Source: an uncultured Bacteroidales bacterium (GTDB taxonomy: Bacteria > Bacteroidota > Bacteroidia > Bacteroidales > Paludibacteraceae). Taken from it: a stretch of 64,000 nucleotides of DNA. Where the stretch lies: assembly GCA_902782665.1 (NCBI GenBank), contig CACZOA010000009.1, positions 90,937 to 154,936 of the forward strand, in the 5' to 3' direction. The notes under the pieces were generated by a model that had not been told where the DNA came from, searched no databases, and was given only the letters and a program-made list of their open reading frames with translations. A program made the position numbers and the translations under genes. Shown piece by piece: positions 27,478 through 35,530 of this stretch; within the stretch, counting starts at the first letter, position 1; each line of letters starts with the position of its first letter.

Positions 27478-27484
27478 AATTTTG
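27477..27484 (+). promoter_or_regulatory. -7 box TAATTTTG of AAA ATPase gene
   Basis: A perfect TAnnTTTG match that overlaps the end of the last array repeat, 18 bases before the ATG at 27503. Confidence 0.6.
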
Positions 27485-27502
27485 CCTAAAATTCAATAAT
27501 TT

Positions 27503-28807
27503 ATGAAACGAGAGATATATAACGATTTATTACATTGGAAAAACAATGAAGATAGAAAGCCTTTGATAATTCAAGGAGCTCGACAGGTTGGCAAAACATG
27601 GATGATGAAAGAATTTGGAGCACAGGAATACAAACATACTATTTATATCAACTGTGACGACGAACCTTTAATGCAAAATGTATTTGAAAAGGATTATGAT
27701 ATGGAACGCATCCTTTTTGAAATACAAGTCATAAGTGGAATCAAGCCCGAACCTGAAAAAACGCTTATTATTTTAGACGAAATACAAGAAGTACCAAGAG
27801 GAATACATGCCTTAAAATATTTTTGTGAAAAGGCTCGTGAATACCACATAATGGTGGCAGGTTCTTTTTTAGGAATTGCACTACAAGACGGGACGTCTTT
27901 CCCTGTTGGGAAAGTAGATTTACTATATATGTATCCGATGAATTTTTCCGAATTCATCAATGAAATCAATCCAACTCTTGGTGATTTATTAAAAAGCCAG
28001 AGATGGGACAGTATTGCTACTTTTCATGATAAATTAGTCGAGATTCTACGACTCTATTATTTTTTAGGAGGAATGCCAGAAGTAGTGCAATCATATATAA
28101 ATAATAAAGATTTGAGTAAAGTTCGACAAAAACAGAAAAATATTCTTGCCACATACAGAAACGATTTTTCCAAACATAGCGGCAACAACGTAGCTATCAA
28201 GATAAGGCAAACATTTGACTCAATTCCATCACAATTGGCTAAAGAAAACAAAAAGTTTATCTTTAACGTCATAAAGAAAGGTGCTAGGGCAGCAGAGTAT
28301 GAATTAGCCATACAATGGTTGATAGATTGTGGAATTGTATACAAAGTCAACAGAATCAGAGAATTCCGTCAGCCCTTGAAATTCTATGAAGATCTTTCAG
28401 CATTCAAGTTATTTCTTTTGGATTGCGGATTATTCGGATGTATGAACGAAACGGCTCCTGAAGACGTATTATTAAGCAATAACGCATTTGTAGAATACAA
28501 AGGTGCTTTTACCGAAATCTTTGTGATGCAACAATTAGTGTCTGAAGGTTACACACCATACTATTGGAGTAAAGAACAATCTGATGGAGAATTGGATTTT
28601 ATAATACAAATGGATGGGGGAATAGTCCCAATTGAAGTGAAAGCCGAAGAAAATGTCAGAGCAAAATCACTACATCAATTTATTAAAGAACATCCAGAAT
28701 TTAAAGGTCTTAGATTTTCCATGAAAGGATTCCAAGAACAAGATTGGATGACAAACATTCCTTTGTACGCCATCAACCAATATATCAGAAGAAAGAACAA
28801 GAATTGA
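27503..28807 (+). CDS. AAA ATPase with DUF4143 domain
   Basis: 434 aa. The N-terminal AAA (AAA_14-type) ATPase has Walker A GARQVGKT at 25-32, Walker B LIILDEIQ with Asp92-Glu93, and a sensor Ser121 in VAGSFLG. A helical linker follows. The C-terminal DUF4143 region includes a PD-(D/E)XK-like motif, GELDFIIQMDGGIVPIEVKA, at about 364-383. All motifs are intact. Family members are common accessory genes in Bacteroidetes, and their function is not established. The gene has a four-copy 33-bp promoter array in front and a hairpin after it, so it is a single-gene unit. A decayed relative lies at 15082-16173. Confidence 0.9.
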   Translation: MKREIYNDLLHWKNNEDRKPLIIQGARQVGKTWMMKEFGAQEYKHTIYINCDDEPLMQNVFEKDYDMERILFEIQVISGIKPEPEKTLIILDEIQEVPRGIHALKYFCEKAREYHIMVAGSFLGIALQDGTSFPVGKVDLLYMYPMNFSEFINEINPTLGDLLKSQRWDSIATFHDKLVEILRLYYFLGGMPEVVQSYINNKDLSKVRQKQKNILATYRNDFSKHSGNNVAIKIRQTFDSIPSQLAKENKKFIFNVIKKGARAAEYELAIQWLIDCGIVYKVNRIREFRQPLKFYEDLSAFKLFLLDCGLFGCMNETAPEDVLLSNNAFVEYKGAFTEIFVMQQLVSEGYTPYYWSKEQSDGELDFIIQMDGGIVPIEVKAEENVRAKSLHQFIKEHPEFKGLRFSMKGFQEQDWMTNIPLYAINQYIRRKNKN

Positions 28808-28867
28808 CGCGCTAGATAAGAAATCAAGTTCTTTCTGCAAAAATAAGATCGAACTGTCATAATATCT

Positions 28868-28896
28868 GTTGAGACGTCACATTATGGCGTCTCAAC
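28868..28896 (+). terminator. Hairpin after AAA ATPase gene
   Basis: 9-bp stem GTTGAGACG / CGTCTCAAC with an 11-base loop. The T run is poor. It shares the GAGACG stem motif with other terminators of the window. Confidence 0.55.
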
Positions 28897-29016
28897 CCCA
28901 TTCTTCAAACCGTACAAAAAAGTTCATTTTATAGAATATACTTCCATAGATTTAACCTATTTCTAAAATCATATTCTAATTTTTCAAATCTTCATAGTCA
29001 ATATATCAAGTCGCCA

Positions 29017-29024
29017 TACCTTTG
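29017..29024 (+). promoter_or_regulatory. -7 box TACCTTTG of metY
   Basis: Matches TAnnTTTG, 58 bases before the ATG at 29083. No SAM-riboswitch structure was recognised in the leader. Confidence 0.5.
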
Positions 29025-29082
29025 CAATGTCAAAAGACAAGAAGAAATAACAAATTGGTTTAACTAAAAAAAGATAAAGATT

Positions 29083-30372
29083 ATGGCACAGAAAAAACTT
29101 CATTTCGAGACACTACAACTTCATGTAGGACAGGAGAATCCAGATCCAGCAACAGGTTCACGCGCAGTACCTATTTACCAGACTGCTTCTTACGTATTCA
29201 ACAATGCACAGCACGCTGCCGATCGTTTCGGTCTTCGTGACGCAGGTAATATATACGGTCGTTTGACTAACACTACTCAGAGTGTTTTCGAAGAAAGAGT
29301 AGCAGCACTTGAAGGTGGAGTTGCAGGACTTGCAGTAGCATCAGGAGCAGCGTCGATCACATACGCATTACAGAACATTCTTCAGAACGGTGATCACCTA
29401 GTTGCAGCAGACAACCTTTACGGTGGATCTTACAACCTTATCACACATACACTTTCAACTCAGGGAATCAGCAATACAATCGTAGACTTCTCAGATTTCG
29501 ATGCAATTGAGAAGGCAATCAAGCCAAACACAAAAGCCCTATACGCTGAGACACTTGGTAATCCTAACAGTGATGTGCTTGACATCGACAAGGTAGCGGC
29601 TATCGCACACAAGCATAACATTCCATTGATCGTCGACAACACATTCGGAACTCCATTCCTAATCCGTCCAATCGAGCACGGTGCAGATATCGTTGTTCAC
29701 TCAGCGACTAAGTTTATCGGTGGACACGGAACATCTCTTGGAGGAGTTATTGTAGACGGTGGAACATTCAACTGGAAGGCAAACGCAGACAAGTTCCCTA
29801 CTCTAGCAAAACCAGATCCATCATACCATGGAGCTGTATTCGCAGACGTTGCTGGAGCCGCAGCATTCGTGACACGTATCCGTGCGGTGATCCTTCGTGA
29901 CACAGGAGCTACACTTTCTCCATTCAACGCGTTCATCCTTCTTCAGGGTCTTGAGACTCTATCATTGAGAGTAGAGCGTCACGTTGAGAACACATTGAAG
30001 GTTGTAGACTTCCTTAACAACCATCCAAAAGTATCTAAAGTCAACCATCCAGCTCTTTCAAGCCACAGAGACAATGCTCTTTACAAGAAGTATTTCCCTA
30101 ACGGAGGAGCATCTATCTTCACATTCGAGATCAAGGGCGGACAAAACGAGGCATGGAAGTTTATCGACTCATTGAAGATCTTCTCTCTTCTTGCAAACGT
30201 TGCAGACGTGAAGAGCCTTGTGATCCATCCATACACAACAACTCACTCACAGTTGTCACCAGAAGAGTTGGCTCAGCAGCACATCACACCTTCTACAGTC
30301 AGATTGAGTATCGGAACAGAGCACATCGACGATATTCTTGATGACTTGAAGCAGGCTTTGGATCAGATTTAA
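29083..30372 (+). CDS. metY: O-acetylhomoserine sulfhydrylase / aminocarboxypropyltransferase
   Basis: 429 aa PLP enzyme of the Cys/Met metabolism family. It makes homocysteine from O-acetylhomoserine and sulfide in the cytoplasm. The PLP Lys is Lys210 in HSATKFIGGHG. ENLYGGSY-type substrate motif (DNLYGGSYNLI), the YAETLGNP segment and the N-terminal FETLQLHVGQENPDPATGSR identify the O-acetylhomoserine branch rather than cystathionine enzymes. Homocysteine is the substrate of MetE, encoded at 35531-37822, so this region holds the last two steps of methionine synthesis in separate transcripts. Codon use is strongly biased (many ATC, GAC, GCA), which fits high expression. Confidence 0.95.
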   Translation: MAQKKLHFETLQLHVGQENPDPATGSRAVPIYQTASYVFNNAQHAADRFGLRDAGNIYGRLTNTTQSVFEERVAALEGGVAGLAVASGAASITYALQNILQNGDHLVAADNLYGGSYNLITHTLSTQGISNTIVDFSDFDAIEKAIKPNTKALYAETLGNPNSDVLDIDKVAAIAHKHNIPLIVDNTFGTPFLIRPIEHGADIVVHSATKFIGGHGTSLGGVIVDGGTFNWKANADKFPTLAKPDPSYHGAVFADVAGAAAFVTRIRAVILRDTGATLSPFNAFILLQGLETLSLRVERHVENTLKVVDFLNNHPKVSKVNHPALSSHRDNALYKKYFPNGGASIFTFEIKGGQNEAWKFIDSLKIFSLLANVADVKSLVIHPYTTTHSQLSPEELAQQHITPSTVRLSIGTEHIDDILDDLKQALDQI

Positions 30373-30389
30373 TATTGTCACACTAAAAG

Positions 30390-30434
30390 GAGGATTGTTA
30401 AGGGCCTTGTTTGATAAATTTGGGGCCCTAACTC
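30390..30434 (+). repeat. Dispersed repeat with GAGGATTGTTAAGGGC and GCCCTAACTC arms
   Basis: GAGGATTGTTAAGGGC (30390-30405) is followed after 19 bases by GCCCTAACTC (30425-30434). The same two arms occur in inverted orientation at 35350-35380. The GGGC/GCCC parts can pair, so the element may also act as a weak terminator of metY. Confidence 0.65.
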
Positions 30435-30564
30435 CCTTCTCCATTTGCTTTATGCAATGAATTCAATCGTATAGTATTTTGAGCATAAAATTAAAACAGT
30501 TCTTAAATTATAACAGAAAATGCGTCTATCTTTTTTAAGGAATCGGTTGTGGGCACTATGGAAT

Positions 30565-30581
30565 GTGTCATGACATGACAC
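30565..30581. promoter_or_regulatory. 17-bp palindrome upstream of GNAT gene
   Basis: GTGTCATGACATGACAC is a perfect palindrome around one central base, 96 bases before the GNAT start. Operator-like. The rest of 30435-30677 has no gene and no clear -7 box. Confidence 0.45.
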
Positions 30582-30677
30582 AAAATATTTGTGGGTTTTC
30601 CAAGCGTCTCTTTGCACAAAGGAATTGAATTAAAATCGGGCGTCATTTTCTGTTTCATGACTTAAAAATTAATTGAT

Positions 30678-31145
30678 ATGGCACAGATTGAAACTTGGAA
30701 ACCCCAATACACGAAATATTTTGAAGCTCTCAACCGTGGTTGGATTGTTCGCTTCTTTGACGAAAACACAATCGAGCCATTTGAAGTGGAACTTCTAACC
30801 AATCCTAAAAAAGAGATTCTCGATAAAGGAGGGCATCTGTTTTTTGCGACTGAAAGCGGAAATGTTCTTGGATGCGTCGCTCTTCTGAAGCATGGTGAGA
30901 CGGAATATGAAATCTCCAAACTGGCAGTGGATCCGTCGGCACAAGGCAAAGGTGTAGCCAAACAATTGTTTGACGCGATATTCAACTACGCAAAAAACAA
31001 CAACATCAGTAAATTAATCCTAGAAACCAACACCAAGTTGAAAGCGGCAATGGGTCTCTACAACAAGTATGGTTTCAGCGAAGTGAAAGATTTTACACCT
31101 CACTACACAAGAGTTAACATCAAATTCGAGAAACTACTAAGCTGA
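30678..31145 (+). CDS. GNAT-family N-acetyltransferase
   Basis: 155 aa. The acetyl-CoA binding motif A is ISKLAVDPSAQGKGVAKQLF (about residues 79-98), followed by the B region (KLILETNTKLKAAMGLYNKYGF). Members transfer acetyl groups to amines of small molecules or proteins; this substrate is unknown. It is a single-gene transcript, with a palindromic operator-like site upstream and a strong terminator downstream. Confidence 0.9.
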   Translation: MAQIETWKPQYTKYFEALNRGWIVRFFDENTIEPFEVELLTNPKKEILDKGGHLFFATESGNVLGCVALLKHGETEYEISKLAVDPSAQGKGVAKQLFDAIFNYAKNNNISKLILETNTKLKAAMGLYNKYGFSEVKDFTPHYTRVNIKFEKLLS

Positions 31146-31180
31146 CATAAAAAGTCATAATGCCATAATGTTAACCAGGG

Positions 31181-31210
31181 AGGGCATGTCATTACGACAT
31201 GCCCTTTCCT
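31181..31210 (+). terminator. Terminator after GNAT gene
   Basis: 10-bp stem AGGGCATGTC / GACATGCCCT (31181-31190, 31196-31205) with a 5-base loop and a T-rich tail. Confidence 0.85.
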
Positions 31211-31233
31211 TATTATAGTTCATACCACATTCA

Positions 31234-31308
31234 TCAAATCAAAATACATAGCGATGGCAGAATATTATGTTCCGAAGTCAGTCGAATGATTCCAGATTTC
31301 TGTTCCAT
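31234..31308 (-). pseudogene. Possible relic of a partner gene (24 codons)
   Basis: Three bases after the small gene stop, an ATG opens a 24-codon frame (MEQKSGIIRLTSEHNI...) that soon ends. The segment RLTSEHNI resembles the start of GNAT-type proteins that I associate with such small upstream genes. If so, this is the truncated remains of the partner. Evidence is slight. Confidence 0.25.
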
Positions 31309-31311
31309 AGA

Positions 31312-31479
31312 TTATTTGGGCAGTTTAGCCAACATTGTCTTAAATCTGTTCACACTATTTTCTAAACGTATACGCTCTGTCCTACGGATTGTCTCTGATG
31401 GAATTGTAGACGCTGCTTGAATAAAAGCTGTTGCATCTTTACCTGTAATAATAGGTGTGTTACGTATTGGTCTTGCCAT
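31312..31479 (-). CDS. Small 55-aa protein, possible antitoxin
   Basis: 55 aa, beginning MARPIRNTPIITGKDATAF. The N-terminus M-A-R-P-I-(K/R)-x-T-P-(V/I)-(I/L)-x-G-K-D-A is one I associate with short Bacteroidetes proteins encoded directly upstream of GNAT-domain or other small toxin-like genes, which suggests an antitoxin. That association is from memory and unverified. The rest is basic and helical (IRRTERIRLENSVNRFKTML). The downstream partner position holds only a short broken frame. The coding call rests on the N-terminal pattern. Confidence 0.55.
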   Translation of the reverse strand: MARPIRNTPIITGKDATAFIQAASTIPSETIRRTERIRLENSVNRFKTMLAKLPK

Positions 31480-31626
31480 AATAAAATTTTACTGTCCGTT
31501 TAAAAAAACGTCCCTCACATCAACTGCAAAAGTTAACTAACAAGACAAAAGTATGAATTTTTTTCATTAGCAAACAAGAATCAAATAAAAAAGCAGCAGA
31601 AGCACTGCCTCTACTGCTTTCCTTAT

Positions 31627-32180
31627 TTACTTTGGATCTAGCAAATGTCCATCATCATAACGTTCATCAAAAAAATTTCCTTTCTTTGCATATAAGCATA
31701 CGATAACACGTATGTACTTGTCGTTTATGTTATATGCCTTGACAAGCCAACTCTGATTATCTTTACAAAAAAGAACGCCTTATCTTTTCCTACTGTCCTT
31801 GGACCATCTAAAACTGTCTTAGATGAACTCATTCCTCCAATATTCAACCAATACAGACGCATCCCAGTATTCGTACTCACATTTTTTGCCTGTGCCGCAT
31901 AATCATTGGTTATCTGATTGATGTCTTCCTGAACGTTTGTTGATGCATACCACATTTCAAAACCATATCTATTGTCAATCACTGTGTCCTGTGGTCTCTC
32001 TATAGGAGTCATTGATGCTGTCCTACACTCACTGATACCAATGGAATCTTGCATAGACTTACTCATTGATGCATATAAGTCCTTTACTTCATCGTCATCA
32101 TCCTTATCACATGAGGATGCTAAAATAGACATACTGATAACCGAAATTATCAATAAAATAGTCTTAAAACTTTTTTTCAT
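31627..32180 (-). pseudogene. Frameshifted hypothetical lipoprotein
   Basis: The 5' part encodes a lipoprotein: signal peptide ending LASSC (Cys24), an Asp-rich linker, then a soluble domain. In the assembled sequence it stops at 31725 after KAFFFVKIIRVGLSRHIT. In the other frame after a run of six A (plus strand 31767-31772), translation continues sensibly as CKDNQSWLVKAYNIN...YIRVIVCLYAKKGNFFDERY, ending at 31627. One inserted T would restore a protein of about 185 residues. Either a real frameshift or a homopolymer error. The family is not recognised. The downstream reading frame is too protein-like to be chance. Confidence 0.75.
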
Positions 32181-32310
32181 ATTTTTGCTTTTTGTTGATT
32201 GGTTTTCGGCAAAAATAATGTTTTCAATGGCTCGCCAACTATTCGCTATATACTATATACTATATTTTAATATTTTTGTAACAACTATATCTCTCTTCCT
32301 CTGCCGACGT

Positions 32311-32778
32311 CTACTCCCCCCTCAACTCCTTCAGTTTCTCGACCCAAATTCTTGCGGCACACTCCACCATACGTGGACATGGACGTTTGGCGTAGTATTC
32401 AGCAGTGCGAGCTTCTGGCACATGCGTCGTCTTCTTTTCTTTCAACTGCCCTAACAGGTCAGCACACCTGATCGATCCGTTCTGCTCCTTAAACTTTGCA
32501 GCCAGCTCCTGCACCACCTTATAATTAAACGACTTTGACGCAGCATCTTCCGGCTCTGTCTGTCCACACTCCAATCCAGCGAGGAGGAACATTCCGCTCG
32601 CGGCTCCACACGTCTCCCTCATTCTGCCTATTCCAGCGCCAAACGACGCCGACATCCTCAACGCCTGCTCTTCCGTGAAACCATACATGTCGGCAAACGC
32701 CGCCACCACCGACTGCGAACAATTGAAGCCACTATTGAAAAGTGCTACCGCCTTCTCTATTCTTTCTTCGTAATCCAT
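32311..32778 (-). CDS. C_GCAxxG_C_C family (putative redox) protein
   Basis: 155 aa. The segment FNCSQSVVAAF, the RETCGAASGMFLLAG motif and later single cysteines (IRCADLL, RPCPRMVECAARIW) match the C_GCAxxG_C_C family, which has a conserved Cys set and is thought to be redox- or metal-related. Exact function is not established. It is a single gene with a well-placed -7 box and no obvious operon partner. Confidence 0.88.
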   Translation of the reverse strand: MDYEERIEKAVALFNSGFNCSQSVVAAFADMYGFTEEQALRMSASFGAGIGRMRETCGAASGMFLLAGLECGQTEPEDAASKSFNYKVVQELAAKFKEQNGSIRCADLLGQLKEKKTTHVPEARTAEYYAKRPCPRMVECAARIWVEKLKELRGE

Positions 32779-32801
32779 GACAATAAATGATTATTCTTAT
32801 G

Positions 32802-32809
32802 CAAAGATA
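32802..32809 (-). promoter_or_regulatory. -7 box TATCTTTG of C_GCAxxG_C_C gene
   Basis: TATCTTTG on the minus strand (32809 to 32802), 23 bases before the ATG at 32778. Confidence 0.5.
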
Positions 32810-33013
32810 ATGGATTTTTGTATAAGCTTCGATCCAATGCTTCTAATCGACTTGTCAAAAAGTTTATAGATACCGTCAGTCAAACAAAAAAAATCGATAA
32901 TTTTGGGCTCTGTAATTATGGCGTTGTTGTTTTTATTTTCTCTAGAGACAACACTTTAAACAAAATAATCAATCTGTAAATTCGTCGAATTGACGTTAAT
33001 ACTATCATAGCTT

Positions 33014-35095
33014 ATGAAAGGAGAAGCACAACCACTTATAAAATATTTTGATGGATCGGATAAAAGATTCATTATTCCTCTATATCAGCGTAACTATGAC
33101 TGGAAAGAGGAAAACTGCGAGCAATTGTTTCAAGACCTGATTAAGCTCCATAATAGTGATCGTAAAAGCCATTTCTTTGGCAGTATAGTATCAAGTATTC
33201 AGTCTGGCACAGAAGATCGTTATATCATTGATGGACAACAACGAATAACTACCGTGTCACTAATCCTTATTGCAATGGTTAATGCAATGAAGGAAGGCAT
33301 TATTGAAGCGGATGACTCAAAACTTGTTGAAAAGATATTTAAGCGTTATTTGGTAGATGAATATCAGGAAGATGAACGTAAGGTTAAATTGAAACCGATA
33401 AAGAAGGATATGCAGGCATTTGATGCCTTATTATATAAACCCAAAGATCAATATATTAAGGAATCAAATGTAACTCGCAACTATGATTTCTTCTATGATA
33501 AGATTACAAAGTGCGAACTTAACATTGACGAATTATTTGAGAGTATCAAGAAACTTGAGGTAATTAATATTCGTTTGGATGAAGATGATGATCCTCAATT
33601 GATATTTGAAAGTTTGAACTCAACAGGACTTGATCTTAGTGAAGCTGATAAGATTCGCAACTATCTGTTGATGTCTTTGTCTCCATCAGAACAAGATGAC
33701 TTATACACCAGATTCTGGAATCCAATAGAAGAAAATACTAAGTATGATCCATCTTCATTTGTTCGTGATTACTTGACTATGAAGCAAGGAAAGATTGGTC
33801 GTATTGATAAAATATATTTCATTTTTAAGGAGTATGCAGAAAGCGTAGGTTTAAGCAGAGCAGAATTACTTGAAGATATGCATCACTACGCTCGTATATA
33901 TAATCAGGTAGATAATGCAAAGGTAGGTTCTGAAAAACTAAACCGAAAGTTGAATCAGCTTCGTACATTAGATTCTACTATTGCATATCCTTTCTTTATG
34001 GCATTCTTTGATTATACTAAAAAATCAAATATGCCAGAAGATGAAATATACAAGGTTATTGATCTAGTTGAAGCATATTGGGCTCGCAGAATTATTTGCA
34101 ACCTCCCTTCAAATGCTCTTAATAAAGTATTTGCCACATTACATCGAGATATATTAAATCACATCAATAAAGCAGGAAACGATAATGTACCAACATATGT
34201 TTCTGTATTAACGTATGTCCTTCTTAAGAAAGGACGATCTTCTGTATTTCCATGTGATGAAGAGGTGATTGGAGATTTCGTTTCACGACAGGTATATAAG
34301 ATGCCAACAAACCTACGTGTGTTCATTATTGAACGTATGGAAAATCGTGATAATAACGAGCGTCATGATGTTGTGAAAGAATTGAGTGAAAAGGAAATCA
34401 CAATAGAACACATCATGCCTCAAACATTATCAGATAAATGGAAAAAGTCATTAGGTGAAGATTGGGAACGAGTTCACCGCCAGTATCTGCATACAATAGC
34501 TAACATTACATTGACTGGATATAATTCTCAGTATAGTAATCTTACGTTTGCTGAAAAAAGAGACATGGATAAAGGATTCAAAGACAGTTCCTTTCGCCTA
34601 AATAACTATGTAAAGAGTTGTGATCAATGGACGGAAAAGGAACTGAAAGAACGTCAGCAAGATCTGCTTAATGTATTTATGAACCTTTGGCCTATGCCAT
34701 CAACAACCTTTGAACCAGTAAAACAAGAAGTTGAGTCAGCATCTCTTGATGATGAGGATTTTGAATTTACAGGAAAGAAAATTCAAGCATATATTTTTCA
34801 TGGAGTAAGGTATAGTGTAAATAACTGGAAAGAGATGCTGGTACAAGTGTGTGGGCATATCTTATTAGAAAAACGTTCGACTATAGAATGGCTTTGTGCA
34901 AATGAAAAAAGTGGGTTCAATACACTTCCTGAATCCACGAGAAAAAAAATTGGACCTAATATGTATGTTTGGACAGACAACAGCACATCTTCAAAAATCA
35001 ACATTTTAAATGGAATGTTCGCAGAATGTAACATTCCAACATCAGAGTTGGTGTTTGAATTTAGGCCAGATGAAGATGGTGGTGATGAGGAATAA
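33014..35095 (+). CDS. DUF262/DUF1524 protein, GmrSD-like
   Basis: 693 aa. The N-terminal DUF262 (ParB/Srx-like) domain has IPLYQRNYDW at 21-30 and YIIDGQQRITTVSL at 70-83, the NTP-binding DGQQR signature. The DUF1524 domain (about 455-530) has the His-Me-finger nuclease motif IEHIMPQ and ANITLTGYNSQYSNLTFAEK. Fusions of this kind resemble GmrSD type IV restriction enzymes, which cleave DNA with modified (glucosylated) cytosines, and the BrxU-type relatives. A C-terminal ~100-residue domain (FHGVRYSVNNWKEML) resembles the small domain found at the ends of many DUF262 proteins. It is alone: no methylase or other defence gene adjoins it. Phage defence is the likely role, by family. Confidence 0.9.
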   Translation: MKGEAQPLIKYFDGSDKRFIIPLYQRNYDWKEENCEQLFQDLIKLHNSDRKSHFFGSIVSSIQSGTEDRYIIDGQQRITTVSLILIAMVNAMKEGIIEADDSKLVEKIFKRYLVDEYQEDERKVKLKPIKKDMQAFDALLYKPKDQYIKESNVTRNYDFFYDKITKCELNIDELFESIKKLEVINIRLDEDDDPQLIFESLNSTGLDLSEADKIRNYLLMSLSPSEQDDLYTRFWNPIEENTKYDPSSFVRDYLTMKQGKIGRIDKIYFIFKEYAESVGLSRAELLEDMHHYARIYNQVDNAKVGSEKLNRKLNQLRTLDSTIAYPFFMAFFDYTKKSNMPEDEIYKVIDLVEAYWARRIICNLPSNALNKVFATLHRDILNHINKAGNDNVPTYVSVLTYVLLKKGRSSVFPCDEEVIGDFVSRQVYKMPTNLRVFIIERMENRDNNERHDVVKELSEKEITIEHIMPQTLSDKWKKSLGEDWERVHRQYLHTIANITLTGYNSQYSNLTFAEKRDMDKGFKDSSFRLNNYVKSCDQWTEKELKERQQDLLNVFMNLWPMPSTTFEPVKQEVESASLDDEDFEFTGKKIQAYIFHGVRYSVNNWKEMLVQVCGHILLEKRSTIEWLCANEKSGFNTLPESTRKKIGPNMYVWTDNSTSSKINILNGMFAECNIPTSELVFEFRPDEDGGDEE

Positions 35096-35128
35096 ATAAA
35101 GTTTGTATTCAAATCCAAATAAATTCAC

Positions 35129-35160
35129 AAAAGCATCCGTATTCGGGATGCTTTTTTTTT
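35129..35160 (+). terminator. Terminator after DUF262 gene
   Basis: 10-bp stem AAAAGCATCC / GGATGCTTTT (35129-35138, 35146-35155) followed by a run of T. Confidence 0.9.
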
Positions 35161-35456
35161 GATTATCCATTTCGCAATCGTCCTTGATGTTTTTGGGAAA
35201 TATGCAGTATGCAAGAATAACTGTTCATGTGATTTCATTAGTTTATTTTGATGTGCTTTTACTAGTTTATTTTGCAATAAGGACCATAATCTGGCATGAA
35301 ATGACAAAGTTTTTTTACCGCTCGTCCTTACGGACTCGCGGAAAAGTGCGAGTTAGGGCGTTCCGCCCTTAACAATCCTCGACTAAAACACAGGCAATAT
35401 AAAATTGTCAGTTTGTCATTAGTTTTTTCTGTTCAGCAAAACCGAAATTCCACAAC
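35161..35456. other. Intergenic stretch without a gene
   Basis: AT-rich DNA between the DUF262 terminator and the metE terminator. It contains a GTCCTTACGGAC hairpin near 35325-35336 and the dispersed repeat at 35350-35380. No credible coding frame or promoter was found. Confidence 0.6.
35350..35380 (-). repeat. Second copy of dispersed GAGGATTGTTAAGGGC repeat
   Basis: GAGTTAGGGC (35350-35359) and GCCCTTAACAATCCTC (35365-35380) are the reverse complements of the arms at 30390-30434, with a shorter centre (5 instead of 19 bases). The GGGCG/CGCCC inner arms form a stable hairpin. Confidence 0.65.
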
Positions 35457-35499
35457 AAAAAAACTGTAGAACCATCATAAAATGACAGCCCTACAGTTT
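35457..35499 (-). terminator. Terminator of metE
   Basis: 9-bp stem AAACTGTAG / CTACAGTTT (35461-35469, 35491-35499). On the minus strand it is followed by seven T. It lies 31 bases beyond the metE stop. Confidence 0.75.
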
Positions 35500-35530
35500 C
35501 TAACTTACAATAACTACATAAATCAAATTA

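Noticed and set aside
29025-29082. SAM riboswitch in metY leader
   Set aside because: The leader is short and A-rich, and no paired stems of a SAM-binding aptamer could be drawn.
31199-31420. 73-codon frame on plus strand
   Set aside because: It starts inside the GNAT terminator and overlaps the better-supported 55-aa minus-strand gene.
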